Shown one piece after another: positions 47,701-58,800 of a stretch of 64,000 nucleotides of DNA (within the stretch, counting starts at the first letter, position 1; every line of letters begins with the position of its first letter). Made by a program: the position numbers and the translations under genes. The stretch is taken from the NCBI GenBank assembly GCA_951799445.1, contig OX637288.1:10728501-10792500 (forward strand). Direction: 5' to 3'. The notes beneath the pieces were generated by a model. The model ran no database searches and was not told where the DNA came from. It was given only the letters and a program-made list of their open reading frames with translations. This DNA is from Pseudisothecium myosuroides (taxonomy: Eukaryota; Streptophyta; Bryopsida; Hypnales; Lembophyllaceae).

Positions 47701-47994
47701 TGACATTCATTTGCAATTGTTGTTATTCTATACTTCTCATAGCAATTCATTGGATTAGGATTAGATTTCCAAGTAGGTTCGGGATTGATAATTGCATATA
47801 TGGATGAAAAAATTTATATGTGTATGGATAAATCATAAATGGGCATTTCAACATATAATGGGGATGAATAATGGGGATGAATAATTGGTGTAGGATTAAA
47901 TAAATATGCGGACGGATGAATAAAGGGGATAATGGGATATGGATGAACAAAGGGATGTTGGATGAATAAATGGATGAATGGATGAATATCCTAA

Positions 47995-48070
47995 ATCCCT
48001 AAACCCCTAAATCCTTGAATCCCTAAATCCTAAATCCTAAACCCTAAACCCTAAACCCACGCCCTAAACC
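47995..48070 (-). repeat. Interstitial telomere-like CCCTAAA tract
   Basis: Degenerate CCCTAAA/CCTAAAT units with three clean copies near 48,040. The orientation is opposite to the tract 300 bp to the left. Confidence 0.7.
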
Positions 48071-48794
48071 CTTAAATCCTTCAAGAATTTTTTTTTAATC
48101 CTAAACAAATAGAAAAAATGCATTCAATTTAGGATTTTGGATTGTGTTTGGAATCTTTTGGACCACATTTCAACTTATAAACTTAAATGAATAAATTTAT
48201 TTGTAGATTGGCAAAGTTATGTTTGGATGAATAATTGTATATATGTGTAAATTTGGATGTATGGATGAATACTGGGCTATTGGATGAATAACTAAGGTAA
48301 GCCAGCCTATGACAAGCAGAATGATTGATTTGGTCTGTTGCCATTAGCAAGAATAATCAATTTTTTTTTCATACAAAGACACAAGTGAGAAATGAAGAAA
48401 GCAACTGAAATTTTAATTTTTGGACAAAATATGTACAAAAATAGAGTTCGGAAGGTTGCCATAATTTTTCAGATTTTTATTTCTCAAAACGTAATTACTA
48501 TAAATTTTTCTGTCGAAGATTCTATTCAAACCATTTTAGTCATATAGACTTTCCTATTTCCAACCAAGGGCTGATTGCAAAATCCATTCAAGGTTGGTTG
48601 CATCATTGAGAGTACTGGAGGCAATCGTGATGTGCCCCAACTACCTTGGGAACCACACCGTAATAAATCACTGCTCATCTCCTGCTTCACAGAAACAGAA
48701 CAGCCTACATAGCCACCAATCCCACCATAAGGCGTCGATTAGGAATGGGTTGTGTCCATGAAAGTTAGGGAAGTCCTGGCGGTGCATTCAATTT

Positions 48795-49445
48795 CTAACC
48801 CTGGAACGCCGAAGGCGCCATTTTGTGGCGCTTGGATGACTATCCAACAAGCTGGAGAGTGATTGGAAGCACTTTTTCATCCACATATTCTTTGTTGATC
48901 TTTTGTGTCGGGTTATGAAGAGTATCCAATTGAGTTTGTAGTCTTGCTAGTGATTGTCTTCACTTAAATGAGAAGTTATTAAAAAAAACGGATCACAAAA
49001 TATGCTATTTTAGTCTACTTTGAGAAGTTCTTGCTCCTTGCTCTAAATCTGAAAAATTTCTCCACAAAAATGATATCTTTTGAGTTTGAGCCCAACTAAC
49101 AAAATGAAGGGCATCTACTCTAGTTTTTACTCCAATTTGAATTTTGAAAAAATTCCTAATATTGAATATTTTAGTGCAATTTGAACATTGGATGTATTTT
49201 CTAAATATAGAATGACACGGAAATTGAGTTTACACCATGATGTTTGTCATTGTAATATACCCACATGGTGAAATTTTCAGATTTTTTGAAATAATTTTCT
49301 ATTTGATGTAATTTTTCTTCATTTTTTCTTCAAAAATTCTCAAAAAAAACAATTTTCCACAAAAAAGTCTAAAATTTTTTATTAGAAGTGAAGAAGACAT
49401 GTAATTTTGTCTCTGAAAAATAAATATAAATTTTTTTATACATAT
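48795..49445 (-). repeat. Left arm of a 0.65-kb inverted repeat (TTAA-family element, interrupted)
   Basis: Its reverse complement matches 54,868-55,511 almost throughout, for example ATTTATTTTTCAGAGA, TTTCACCATGTG and ATTCAATATT. The outer end TCTAACCCTGG mirrors the CCAGGGTTAA end at 55,511. The inner end of the element is missing; array 3 begins where the rest should be. Confidence 0.65.
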
Positions 49446-49453
49446 CTAGCTGA

Positions 49454-49850
49454 ATGAAGAGGACGGACAGGCCGTCGAGGGGACGATCAAGCCGTCGAAG
49501 GGATGGGCATTCCGTGGAGGGGACGGTCAGGCCGTCGAGGGGAGGGCACGGTCAGGCCGTCGAGGAGAGGGGACGGGCAGGCCGTCGAGGGGAGGGGACG
49601 GTCAGGTCGTCGAGGGGAGGGGACGGGCAGGCCGTCGAGGGGACGGACAGGCCATCGAGCCGTAATTAATGTCCGTCGCCGCGTCCGTCCAACTCGCGGA
49701 CGGCGCAATGATTTTTTTTATAAGCCGAACCTGTTGACGGCGCCCCTGAACCTCTTGACGGCGCCCCGAACCTGTGCCGAACCTAAGTGGACGTTCAGAC
49801 CGTCGATCGTCGGGCCGTCCGGCGCCCTGGACGGTCTGGATTACAGATTA
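49454..49850 (+). repeat. GC-rich array 3 upstream of the RING gene
   Basis: About eight units of GGGGACGGnCAGGCCGTCGA, 21-27 bp each, between 49,454 and 49,665, in the same orientation as array 2. They are followed by a looser stretch with TTGACGGCGCCCC and GGACGTTCAGACCGTCGATC repeats to about 49,850. It ends about 55 bp before a TATA-like box. Confidence 0.7.
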
Positions 49851-49903
49851 AAACGGCTGATTTGACCTTAATTACCCCCCCAACCGGCTCGGTAATTGGG
49901 GGG

Positions 49904-49909
49904 TATAAG
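49904..49909 (+). promoter_or_regulatory. TATA-like box of the RING gene
   Basis: GGGGGGTATAAGTGAG, preceded by a small inverted repeat TAATTACCCCCC / GGTAATTGGGGGG. A splice-acceptor-like CATTGTGCAG ends at 50,108, ten bases before the ATG, which hints at a 5'-UTR intron as in the hAT gene. Confidence 0.45.
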
Positions 49910-50117
49910 TGAGATTAAGGATTCATTGTTGAGCGCTTCCTCTTTTGAGTTGCATTGTCCTTGCTTGAGAAAGCTTTGCATTGCAATTTGAGAGGAAGTG
50001 TTATACATTTGGCATTTGTTTTGCCACATTTCAGTTGCCTTCACGCAACAGAAGGCAAAACAATTTGTCAGTGTATTCGCATACAGACTTTTGTGTGTCA
50101 TTGTGCAGGTATCAAGG

Positions 50118-52364
50118 ATGGACGTTGAGGGTGGAGCAGGTGGTTCAGGACATGAAGGTCAACCCCCAAATAGAAAGAAGAGGGGGAATAGGTCAACGCT
50201 GGATTGGGACACATTCAATGACCGGAATATTTTGGCAAACGAAGGGTGGATGGATGAGCGTGAGCCATGGACAAGAACGACATGTGCGAAGTATGTAGAT
50301 TGGGCCCACATCAATCGCCATTGGGACCAAGATCGATATCAGGTGCACGTGAATTCAGGCGTGGTAAATTTTGACATGTGTCAACACGCGGCCCTCAAGA
50401 AGCGGCTGAATGAAGTGGCATTGTTCATTTGGGGTCAAAGAACAAAGAAAGACGGCACACTTTCATTGACCCAAATGGCATATGCGGATGTTATTCTTGG
50501 GAAGGATGTGGATTGGAGTACCTTCCTGGCCAAAAAACGGAATAATCAATTGCCAAACCGAGCTCGCAAAATTCCACCCAATCCTCAAGTGCCATTGGAC
50601 GATTTATCGCATGTGCACGAGAACGTGGAAGAGCAAGCTGAGCAGCCAAGGATGGACTTGATGGAAGTAGCGGTTGAGACGGGCACTGGAGTAAATCTCA
50701 ACCAACAGGGTCCAGTTGGTGGAGTGGAAGCTGCTGGTGAGGGAGTACAAGTTGTTGGCGAGGGAGTAGAAGTCGTTGACGAGGAAGTGGTTCGCTTGCG
50801 CCAATTAGTCCAAACACTGCAAGCGCAAAAGGAGGAAGCAGTACGACAACATGTTGCAGAGTTGGAAGCTCAAAGAGCAAGGGTTCAGGCCCTTATGGAT
50901 GAAAATGCCAGACTCGTCGCGCGTGAAGTTGACCTTGTAGCCCGTGAAAGGCGGTTGAGCATGGAAGGAATTCCACCACTCGATGTCGTAGTGGAACGTG
51001 CTACGTATGCTGCGGATGAAGATAGGCCAGGCCCGAGCAATACAAATGTGTTTCCGGTGCGGCCTCGGGTAAATTTTCCAGGTGTAGAGGGTGGCACATT
51101 GGATCTTATGCGTGCACGTGCCGAGCGAGCTGAAGCAGAGGTTGGAAGCACTAAAGCAAGCATTGAAGAATTAACAAACGCAATGTGCACTATGGAAATT
51201 CGCGCCAACAAAGCTGAAGAAGATGTGCGGTCTCTTACTGCAGCTCAAACAGACATGGAAAGGACCATGAATGCTATAATTGCTCAAAATCAGCGAATGG
51301 TCCAGAATCCTCAGAAGGAGCACCTGCTGCGATTATTGTGCAATATGAAGTTGGTATGCAGCTTAATACTAAATGAGACCGAGCAAATGCAGACTGAAGT
51401 GAAGAGAGTGGCTGCGGAATTCAATGATGGAGGTCGACGTTATTTTGGCCTGACCTCGTGGCCTCGAGTGGAAGAAATGTTCTCCGATGCTTTGTCCGTA
51501 AAAGACGAAAATTCAAGCATTGATTGGAATCATGATCCAGCCTTGGAATTCCAATATGATATCGAGCGCTATAGGTACGGGCCTGTACAACGTGATGGCA
51601 CTAGGCCACTAGTGTGGCCTACCGTTCCTGAGTTTGTAAAAGACGGGACGACGTGTATTATGTGCCAAGAACCATTTGGCCCCGAGGGTGGATGGAGTCT
51701 CGATACGTGTATACATTTATACCACCCTATGTGTCTCATTTCCCACATGGTCACCAGAAAGAGATGTGCGCAATGCAAGGCTCCATTTCATCGACGACTG
51801 TACCAAATGTTTGGCCTCCAAGGCCATATGCCTGCACATTACGAGCATAACGAAGAAAATTTACCGGGCCAAGGTAATAGCGAATATTGGGGTCAAGACT
51901 TGACATGGTTTTGGAAGTGGGGAGGGGACACTCGACACCTTCCCGCACGAACGATTGCTGATGTACATTGGGAGAATGACGCCCATGTGACAGAGGTAAT
52001 CAAGAGGGTGTATGGAGAAGGTGATATAGGGCGTCGAGTATACTTTGCTCAGATAGTTGGTGGACATTGGGACACAGATCACAACATTTTTGTGCGTCAA
52101 CCACATCCTCACAACTTGCTATTTGACGCTCAGGGCAATCCCATCGGATATCGAGATGATTTGACTTTTGAGCAGCAAACAAATTACGTTGAAGACAATA
52201 CCTTCCATGAGCCTCAACTCTTGAATGCCATTTATTCCCACCTACACGATAGATATGATGACATGACAGCTGAGCTTTTGAGGACTTTGCAATCAAGAGA
52301 AGAGTTGCAGAGATTTTTGAGACAGAGCGTAGCACGTGGCATTGTAATCGAAGGAGTAGAATAG
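50118..52364 (+). CDS. RING-H2 / coiled-coil protein, putative E3 ubiquitin ligase
   Basis: 748 residues from ATG 50,118 (MDVEGGAGGSGHEG). The N-terminal region (about 30-150) is Trp-rich and unrecognised (STLDWDTFNDRNIL, YVDWAHINRHW, KDVDWSTFLAKKRN). A long coiled coil spans about 215-440 (VVRLRQLVQTLQAQKEEAVR and later Glu/Lys/Arg heptads). A RING-H2 finger lies at about 513-555: CIMC, then DTCIHLYHPMC, then CAQC (C-x2-C…C-x-H-x2-H-x2-C…C-x2-C). The C-terminal 190 residues are unrecognised (DLTWFWKWGGDTRHLPA, RRVYFAQIVGGHWDTDHN). RING-H2 domains recruit E2 enzymes. The coiled coil would give self-association or substrate contact. The gene is intact, has GC array 3 upstream, and is probably a cargo or accessory gene of the same mobile system as the hAT and kinase genes. 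The function is inferred only. Confidence 0.75.
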   Translation: MDVEGGAGGSGHEGQPPNRKKRGNRSTLDWDTFNDRNILANEGWMDEREPWTRTTCAKYVDWAHINRHWDQDRYQVHVNSGVVNFDMCQHAALKKRLNEVALFIWGQRTKKDGTLSLTQMAYADVILGKDVDWSTFLAKKRNNQLPNRARKIPPNPQVPLDDLSHVHENVEEQAEQPRMDLMEVAVETGTGVNLNQQGPVGGVEAAGEGVQVVGEGVEVVDEEVVRLRQLVQTLQAQKEEAVRQHVAELEAQRARVQALMDENARLVAREVDLVARERRLSMEGIPPLDVVVERATYAADEDRPGPSNTNVFPVRPRVNFPGVEGGTLDLMRARAERAEAEVGSTKASIEELTNAMCTMEIRANKAEEDVRSLTAAQTDMERTMNAIIAQNQRMVQNPQKEHLLRLLCNMKLVCSLILNETEQMQTEVKRVAAEFNDGGRRYFGLTSWPRVEEMFSDALSVKDENSSIDWNHDPALEFQYDIERYRYGPVQRDGTRPLVWPTVPEFVKDGTTCIMCQEPFGPEGGWSLDTCIHLYHPMCLISHMVTRKRCAQCKAPFHRRLYQMFGLQGHMPAHYEHNEENLPGQGNSEYWGQDLTWFWKWGGDTRHLPARTIADVHWENDAHVTEVIKRVYGEGDIGRRVYFAQIVGGHWDTDHNIFVRQPHPHNLLFDAQGNPIGYRDDLTFEQQTNYVEDNTFHEPQLLNAIYSHLHDRYDDMTAELLRTLQSREELQRFLRQSVARGIVIEGVE

Positions 52365-52630
52365 ATAGTTTTGGGTGAGATTCAGTACAACTAAATAGAT
52401 GTATAGAATTAAATACCGGAAGTTGTACAAAGTATACATATGTAAAGGGTTACTGCCCTTTATCGGATTTATAAAACATATACATTTATCAATTTTTCTC
52501 CACATCGTGTATTGTTGCTTTGCCTTTGACCTTTGTTTGTTGGATTTGTCTATTGGCCATTTTTGTAATAGCGTATAAGAAGCTTGTATGCTTAGATGGT
52601 AGGTAAAATAGTGTTCTATTTTATATTAGG

Positions 52631-53564
52631 TTAACCCCTAAAGGACCACTTGTCCCCTCAAGGGACAAAATGGGTCCGGGCAGGTTTCTATGGTCTGAAT
52701 ATGAAGACAAAGGTTTGGGATTTTTTGGAGGTTGTGTATTTTTGCAAGAGCTTTGTGGATATATAATTTTTATTGTATTTGATTCCCGGGTGCAAAAGTT
52801 ATGGCACAATAAACGAAAGTGGAGTTTGACCCTAAAACCCAAAAAACACACAGGAAGTCAGAATAATTTATTTTCAATTTTTTTTTCTCAAAGATTATAC
52901 ATGTGAAGCTTTGTTTCATTCACTTTGGACTAATAATGAGAAAGTTGTGGACAATCTTAGTGTTCCGGGCAATCTAAGCATCTTCTATTCTTCTTGAAAA
53001 AATAAGTTGTAGAATTCATTTTCGAATGCAATTTTTAGCATTTTTCAAGAAAAGTTGTTAGACAAGGTTAGATTTTTTGGCTAGAACAATTTCACCATTG
53101 GAATTATTATGATTCAATTCCATCTAAAAGCTATCCACAATTTAGTTTTTTCCCCAATCTTGGCCCTAAAACTCTCTTAACAATTTTTGAATGAGTGAAA
53201 ATTAAGTGATTTTTTTCCTAATTTTTTTTGGTAGATTCTCAACTCAAGTATTTAACATGAATAAGTAGAACATTTAAATTTGTAGTGTAAAAAATTTGAA
53301 CTAAAAAGATTCAAAGCCGAAAAACCTAGTCAAGCGAGGTGCAAAAAAAATTGTTTTTTTCGCTTTACATGCATATACCTAACAATTTATATGGTCAAAA
53401 TTTCTGAAATTTCTTCCATGTATTCATATACAAGTCAAGTATAAGATCTTATGGTTGGATATGCAAAAAAAAACCATTTTTAAAAGTTCTCTTCACTTTG
53501 CAATCGAAATGACAGTTTTGAATAGTTTTTGATAGGAAAATCAACTTGGTCCTTTAGGGGTTAT
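52631..53564 (-). mobile_element. TTAA-flanked TIR element, 0.93 kb
   Basis: Left TTAA then CCCCTAAAGGACC, right GGTCCTTTAGGGG then TTAT (one change from TTAA). It is the inverted relative of 42,485-43,418 over its full length. It starts 267 bp after the RING gene stop. Confidence 0.75.
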
Positions 53565-54115
53565 CTCCTGAAGTCCCAAGGCCATTTTTTTGCCAAAACC
53601 ATCATAAATGACCACTTTTGCTGCGTTCACCTATCAAATAAATTTTAAAAATATCTTTGAGAATCTACCTGTAGGATCTTGTATTCTTGTTCTACACTTG
53701 TCTTAGATACCGTGATAAAAAATTTGTGATGTTTGACCATATAGATAGAAAGTTCCTAGCATTCAAAGTGAAAGAAGAAAATTTAATTCAAGAAATTGCT
53801 ATGATTGCCCGCAAAACAGGAAACTCCATAATTTTCACATTACTAATCCATGTGGAATGAATAAAAGCCTCCCACTTGGAAGAAAATACATTCTACAAGC
53901 AAAAAAAAATTAAAATTTTTATTTCAAATTGTTGTGGATTTTGTTGGCTGCCTGGATTGCCCGGTCTCCCCAATTTTGAAGTTATTGTGGCATAACTTGT
54001 GCTTCCAGGTACCGATTGAGATAAAAAATTGTAATCCCCAAAAGCTCATAAGTTTATCTATCTTATGAAAAAGTTTCCATTGAAATAGAGATCATAGGAG
54101 TCTATCCGATTTAAG
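53561..54115. mobile_element. Degraded TTAA-family element
   Basis: Begins TTAT then CTCCTGAAGTCCC. The interior matches both ends of the 42,485 and 52,631 elements, for example GTGCTTCCAGGTACCGATTGAG. The right terminus is not recognisable. Confidence 0.45.
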
Positions 54116-54787
54116 CCTTAAGAATTTAAAAAAAAGAAAAATCAAGTTCTAGTCTTTTGGTTTTTTTAGTTAGACTTTAGATTAACTACTCCCTCATATT
54201 TATTTTTAAATTCAAAGTTTATAAATGAAACATTTTCCTCAAATGGCAATCAAATTATCAAAGTCTAATATCTTTCAATTGCTAACTCGATAAGGTCATA
54301 TTATATAAATTTTTTTCCCAAATCAGTTGAAATAAGTGACGTGATGATCCTATATTAGCATGTTAAGATTCTAATTTTTTCTTTTCTTTTTATTTGTAAA
54401 TGAATGCAAGCAAAAATGCAAAATGGCAACTTCAAGTGGTTTTGAGGCAATAATTAGCCTAGGGCCCTCATAGATGAATATTTTTGAATTTCTTGCCATA
54501 CACTCGTACAATATAAAATCAATTTAGCAACTTCTCTAATTAGAAATTCAATAACGCCCTGTGCTCCCTAAATGCTTAAGTTTTGTTTTGAGTTTTTTGG
54601 AATTTTCTCTAAACAGACATTTGGTGACCAAAACGGAATACATTTTGATAAGAAGTATAAACTTTTTCAGTTTTTTGGAATTATAACTGTATAAATTCAA
54701 AGTAGACACGTTAGAAATCTCATAGGAGAAGAAAGCACAACAATATCACACTAATTAACATTGTAATGGAGTCAAAGATTATAATGT

Positions 54788-55520
54788 TTAACCCCTAAAT
54801 GACGGACCCATTACCACTGACTTCAAGCCTCACTACCCAGTACTCAATTTGTTGCCATTTTGCAACTAGATATGTAAGTAAAATTTTATATTTATTTTTC
54901 AGAGATGAAATTACATGTCTTCTTTACATTACAAAAAATTCAGATTTTTTGGTGCAAAATTGATTTTTCTAAGAATTTTTGAAGAAAAAGTGAAGAAAAA
55001 TCACATCAAATTAAAAACTTGTTTCCAAAAATCTGAAAATTTCACCATGTGTGTATATTACAATGACAAACATCACGGTGTAAATTCAATTTCCGTGTCA
55101 TTCCATAATTAAACAATAATAGACATTGAAAATATACCCAAAGTTCAAATTGCCATAAAATATTCAATATTACAAATTTTTCCAAATTTAAATTGGAGTA
55201 GAGACTAGAGTAGATGACCTTCATTTTGTTAGTTGGGTTCAAACTCAAAAAATATCATTTTTGTGGAGAAATTTCAAACTTAGAGCAAGGAGCAACAACT
55301 TCCCAAAATACACTAAAATAACCTTTTTTTTTTTTTTTTTTTGTGGTCCGTTTTTTTTACTAACTTCTCATTCACTTGAAGACAAACCCTGGGAAGACCC
55401 CAAACTCAATTGAAGATTCTTCATAACCCACCAATGGAAGGTCAAAGAAATGAAAGTGGATGAAAAAGTGCTTCTAATCCCTGCGTAGACCAGACACAAT
55501 CATCCAAACGCCAGGGTTAA
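54788..55520 (+). mobile_element. TTAA-flanked element forming the right arm of an inverted repeat
   Basis: TTAA then CCCCTAAATGACGG at the left, CGCCAGGG then TTAA at the right. From 54,868 to 55,511 it is the inverse of 48,795-49,445. Confidence 0.6.
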
Positions 55521-55524
55521 CCAT

Positions 55525-55892
55525 CCCTCCTGTCCAGATGTCCGTCCAGAGGCCCGTCGACGGCGGCCTGCCCGTCCAGCTCGCCCGTCCAGCGTAATCG
55601 CCCGTCCAGACCGCCAGGCCAAGCTAGGCCAGCCCGCCCGTCCAGTCGCCCGTCCAGCCTGCCCGTCCAGCCACCCGTCTAGCGTAATCGCCCGTCCAGA
55701 CCGCCCATCCAAGCCAGGCCAGCCCGCCCGTCGACTAATAACGTCCATCGAGTCCATCCGTCCATTTCTGCAGTTATTCATCCTCTGTCGACGGTTCTCG
55801 GTCAGATTTCATCCTGACGGACGCCGGGGATGGATCCTGACGTCCATCCGGACATCCGGACGTCCAGACGTAACGTGACGGGGACAACCCTG
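55525..55892 (-). repeat. GC-rich array 4
   Basis: Many CGCCCGTCCAGC/GCCTGCCCGTCCAG units. On the minus strand they read CTGGACGGGCAGGC, like array 1, so the two are inverted relative to each other. The outermost bases on the minus strand, CAGGGTTGTCCCCGTCACG, look like a hAT terminus and share AGGGTTGTC with 37,845-37,853. The satellite starts at the next base. Confidence 0.65.
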
Positions 55893-58800
55893 ATTTGGGG
55901 CTTGTATTTTAGTGTAATACAAATTCGTGGCTTATGAAACAAATCCACGTGCATGTGGGAAAATAATTGTGCAAGTTGCAAATATGAAAACCATGGATTT
56001 CAAATACATGGCCGCATTAAATTCGTCCCTCATTTTTTTAATTTCACACAAAACTCAACATATATGATTTGGGGGCTGGTATTCTAGTGTATCACAAATC
56101 TGTTAGTCATGAAACAAATCCACATGCATGTCGGAAAATAAATGTGGAAGTTGCAAATATGAGAACTTGGAATTTCAAATGCATGTCCGCATTTAATTCA
56201 TCCCCTATTTTATTTAATTTCCCGCGCAAAGTTCCATTCGGGGCCTGTATTTTAGTGTAAACAAATCCGTTAGTCATAGAACAAATCCACGTGCATGTGG
56301 AAAAGTAATTGTGCAAGTTGCAAATATGAAAAGCATGGATTTCAAATGCATGGCCACATTAAATTCGTCCCTCATTTTTTTTAATTTGCCGCGTAACGTT
56401 ACATTCGGGGCCTGTATTTTAGTGTAATACAAATTCATGGCTTATAAAACAAATCCACGTGCATGTGGGAAAATAATTGTGCAAGTTGCAAATATGAAAA
56501 GCATGGATTTCAAATGCATGTCCGCATTTAATTCATCCCCTATTTTTTTTAATTTGCCGCATAACGTTACATTCGGGGCCTGTATTTTAGTGTAATACAA
56601 ATTCGTGGCTTATGAAACAAATCCGCGTGCATGTGGAAAAATAATTGTGCAAGTTGCAAATATGAAAACCATGGATTTCAAATGCATGACCGCATGAAGT
56701 TCATCCGCTATTTTTTTTAATTTGCCGCGTAAAGTTCCATTTGGGGCCTGTATTTTAGTAAAATACAAATCCGTGGCTTATGAAACAAATCCACGTGCAT
56801 GTGGGAAAATAATTGTGCAAGTTGCAAATATGAAAAGCATGGATTTCAAATGCATGTCCGCATTTAATTCATCCCCTATTTTTTTTAATTTGCCGCATAA
56901 CGTTACATTCGGGGCCTGTATTTTAGTGTAAACAAATCCGTTAGTCATGCAACAAATCCAAGTGCATGTGGGAAAATAATTGTGCAAGTTGCAAATATGA
57001 AAAGCATGGATTTCAAATACATGGCCCCATTAAATTCGTCCCTCATTTTTTTTAATTTCACACAAAACCCAACATGTCTGATTTGGGGGTTGGTATTCTA
57101 GTGTATCGCAAATCTGTTAGTCATGAAAGAAATCCACATGCATGTCGGAAAATAAATGTGGAAGTTGCAAATATGAGAACCTGGAATTTCAAATGCATGT
57201 CCGCATTTAATTCATCCCCTATTTTTTTTAATTTGCCGCATAACGTTACATTCGGGGCCTGTATTTTAGTGTAAACAAATCCGTTAGTCATGGAACAAAT
57301 CCACGTGCATGTGGGAAAATAATTGTGCAAGTTGCAAATATGAAAAGCATGGATTTCAAATGCATGGCCGCATTAAATTCGTCCCTCATTTTTTTTAATT
57401 TGCCGCGTAACGTTACATTTGGGGCCTGTATTTTAGTAAAACACAAATTCGTGGCTTGTGAAACAAATCCACGTGCATGTGGGAAAATAATTGTGCAAGT
57501 TGCAAATATGAAAAGCATGGATTTCAAATGCATGGCCGCATTAAATTCGTCCCTCATTTTTTTTATTTTCCCCTAAAACTCAACATGTCTGATTTTGGGG
57601 CTTTTATTTTAGTGTATCGCAAATCTGTTAGTCATGAAAGAAATCCACATGCATGTCGGAAAATAAATGTGGAAGTTGCAAATATGAGAACTTGGAATTT
57701 CAAATGCATGTCCGCATTTAATTCATCCCCTATTTTTTTTAATTTGCCGCGTAACGTTACATTCGGGGCCTGTATTTTAGTGTAGTACAAATCCGTTAGT
57801 TATGGAACAAATCCACGTGCATGTGGGAAAATAATTGTGCAAGTTCCAAATATGAAAAGCATGGATTTCAAATGCATGGCCGCATTAAATTCGTCCCTCA
57901 TTTTTTTTATTTTCCCCTAAAACTCAACACGTCTGATTTTGGGGCTTTTATTTTAGTGTATCGCAAATTTGTTAGTCATGAAACAAATCCACATGCATGT
58001 CGGAAAGTAAATGTGCAAGTTGCAAATATGAAAAGCATGGATTTCAAATGCATGACCGCATTAAATTCATCCCCTATGTTTTTTAATTTGCCGCGTAACT
58101 TTCCAGTCGGGGCCTGTATTGTAGTATAAACAAATCCGTGGCTTGTGAAACAAATCCACGTGCATGTGGGAAAATAATTGTGCAAGTTGCAAATATGAAA
58201 AGCATGGATTTCAAATGCATGACCACATGAAGTTCATCCACTATTTTTTTTAATTTGCCGCGTAAAGTTCCGTTTGGGGCCTGTATTTTAGTAAAATACA
58301 AATCCGTGGCTTATGAAACAAATCCACGTGCATGTGGGAAAATAATTGTGCAAGTTGCAAATATGAAAAGCATGGATTTCAAATGCATGGCCGCATTAAA
58401 TTCGTCCCTCATTTTTTTTAATTTGCCGCGTAACGTTACATTTGGGGCCTGTATTTTAGTAAAACACAAATTCGTGGCTTGTGAAACAAATCCACGTGCA
58501 TGTGGGAAAATAATTGTGCAAGTTGCAAATATGAAAAGCATGGATTTCAAATGCATGGCCGCATTAAATTCGTCCCTCATTTTTTTTATTTTCCCCTAAA
58601 ACTCAACATGTCTGATTTTGGGGCTTTTATTTTAGTGTATCGCAAATCTGTTAGTCATGAAAGAAATCCACATGCATGTCGGAAAATAAATGTGGAAGTT
58701 GCAAATATGAGAACTTGGAATTTCAAATGCATGTCCGCATTTAATTCATCCCCTATTTTTTTTAATTTGCCGCGTAACGTTACATTCGGGGCCTGTATTT

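Larger units (their letters stand above)
45815..49453. other. AT-rich DNA between arrays 2 and 3, no gene seen
   Basis: Contains repeat fragments (46,259-46,460 resembles the interior of the element at 54,788; TTAA then CCTCTAAAGTCCC at 47,350), two telomere-like tracts, a GATGAATA-rich stretch (47,850-47,990) and the inverted element arm at 48,795. No protein-like frame is recognised. Confidence 0.5.
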
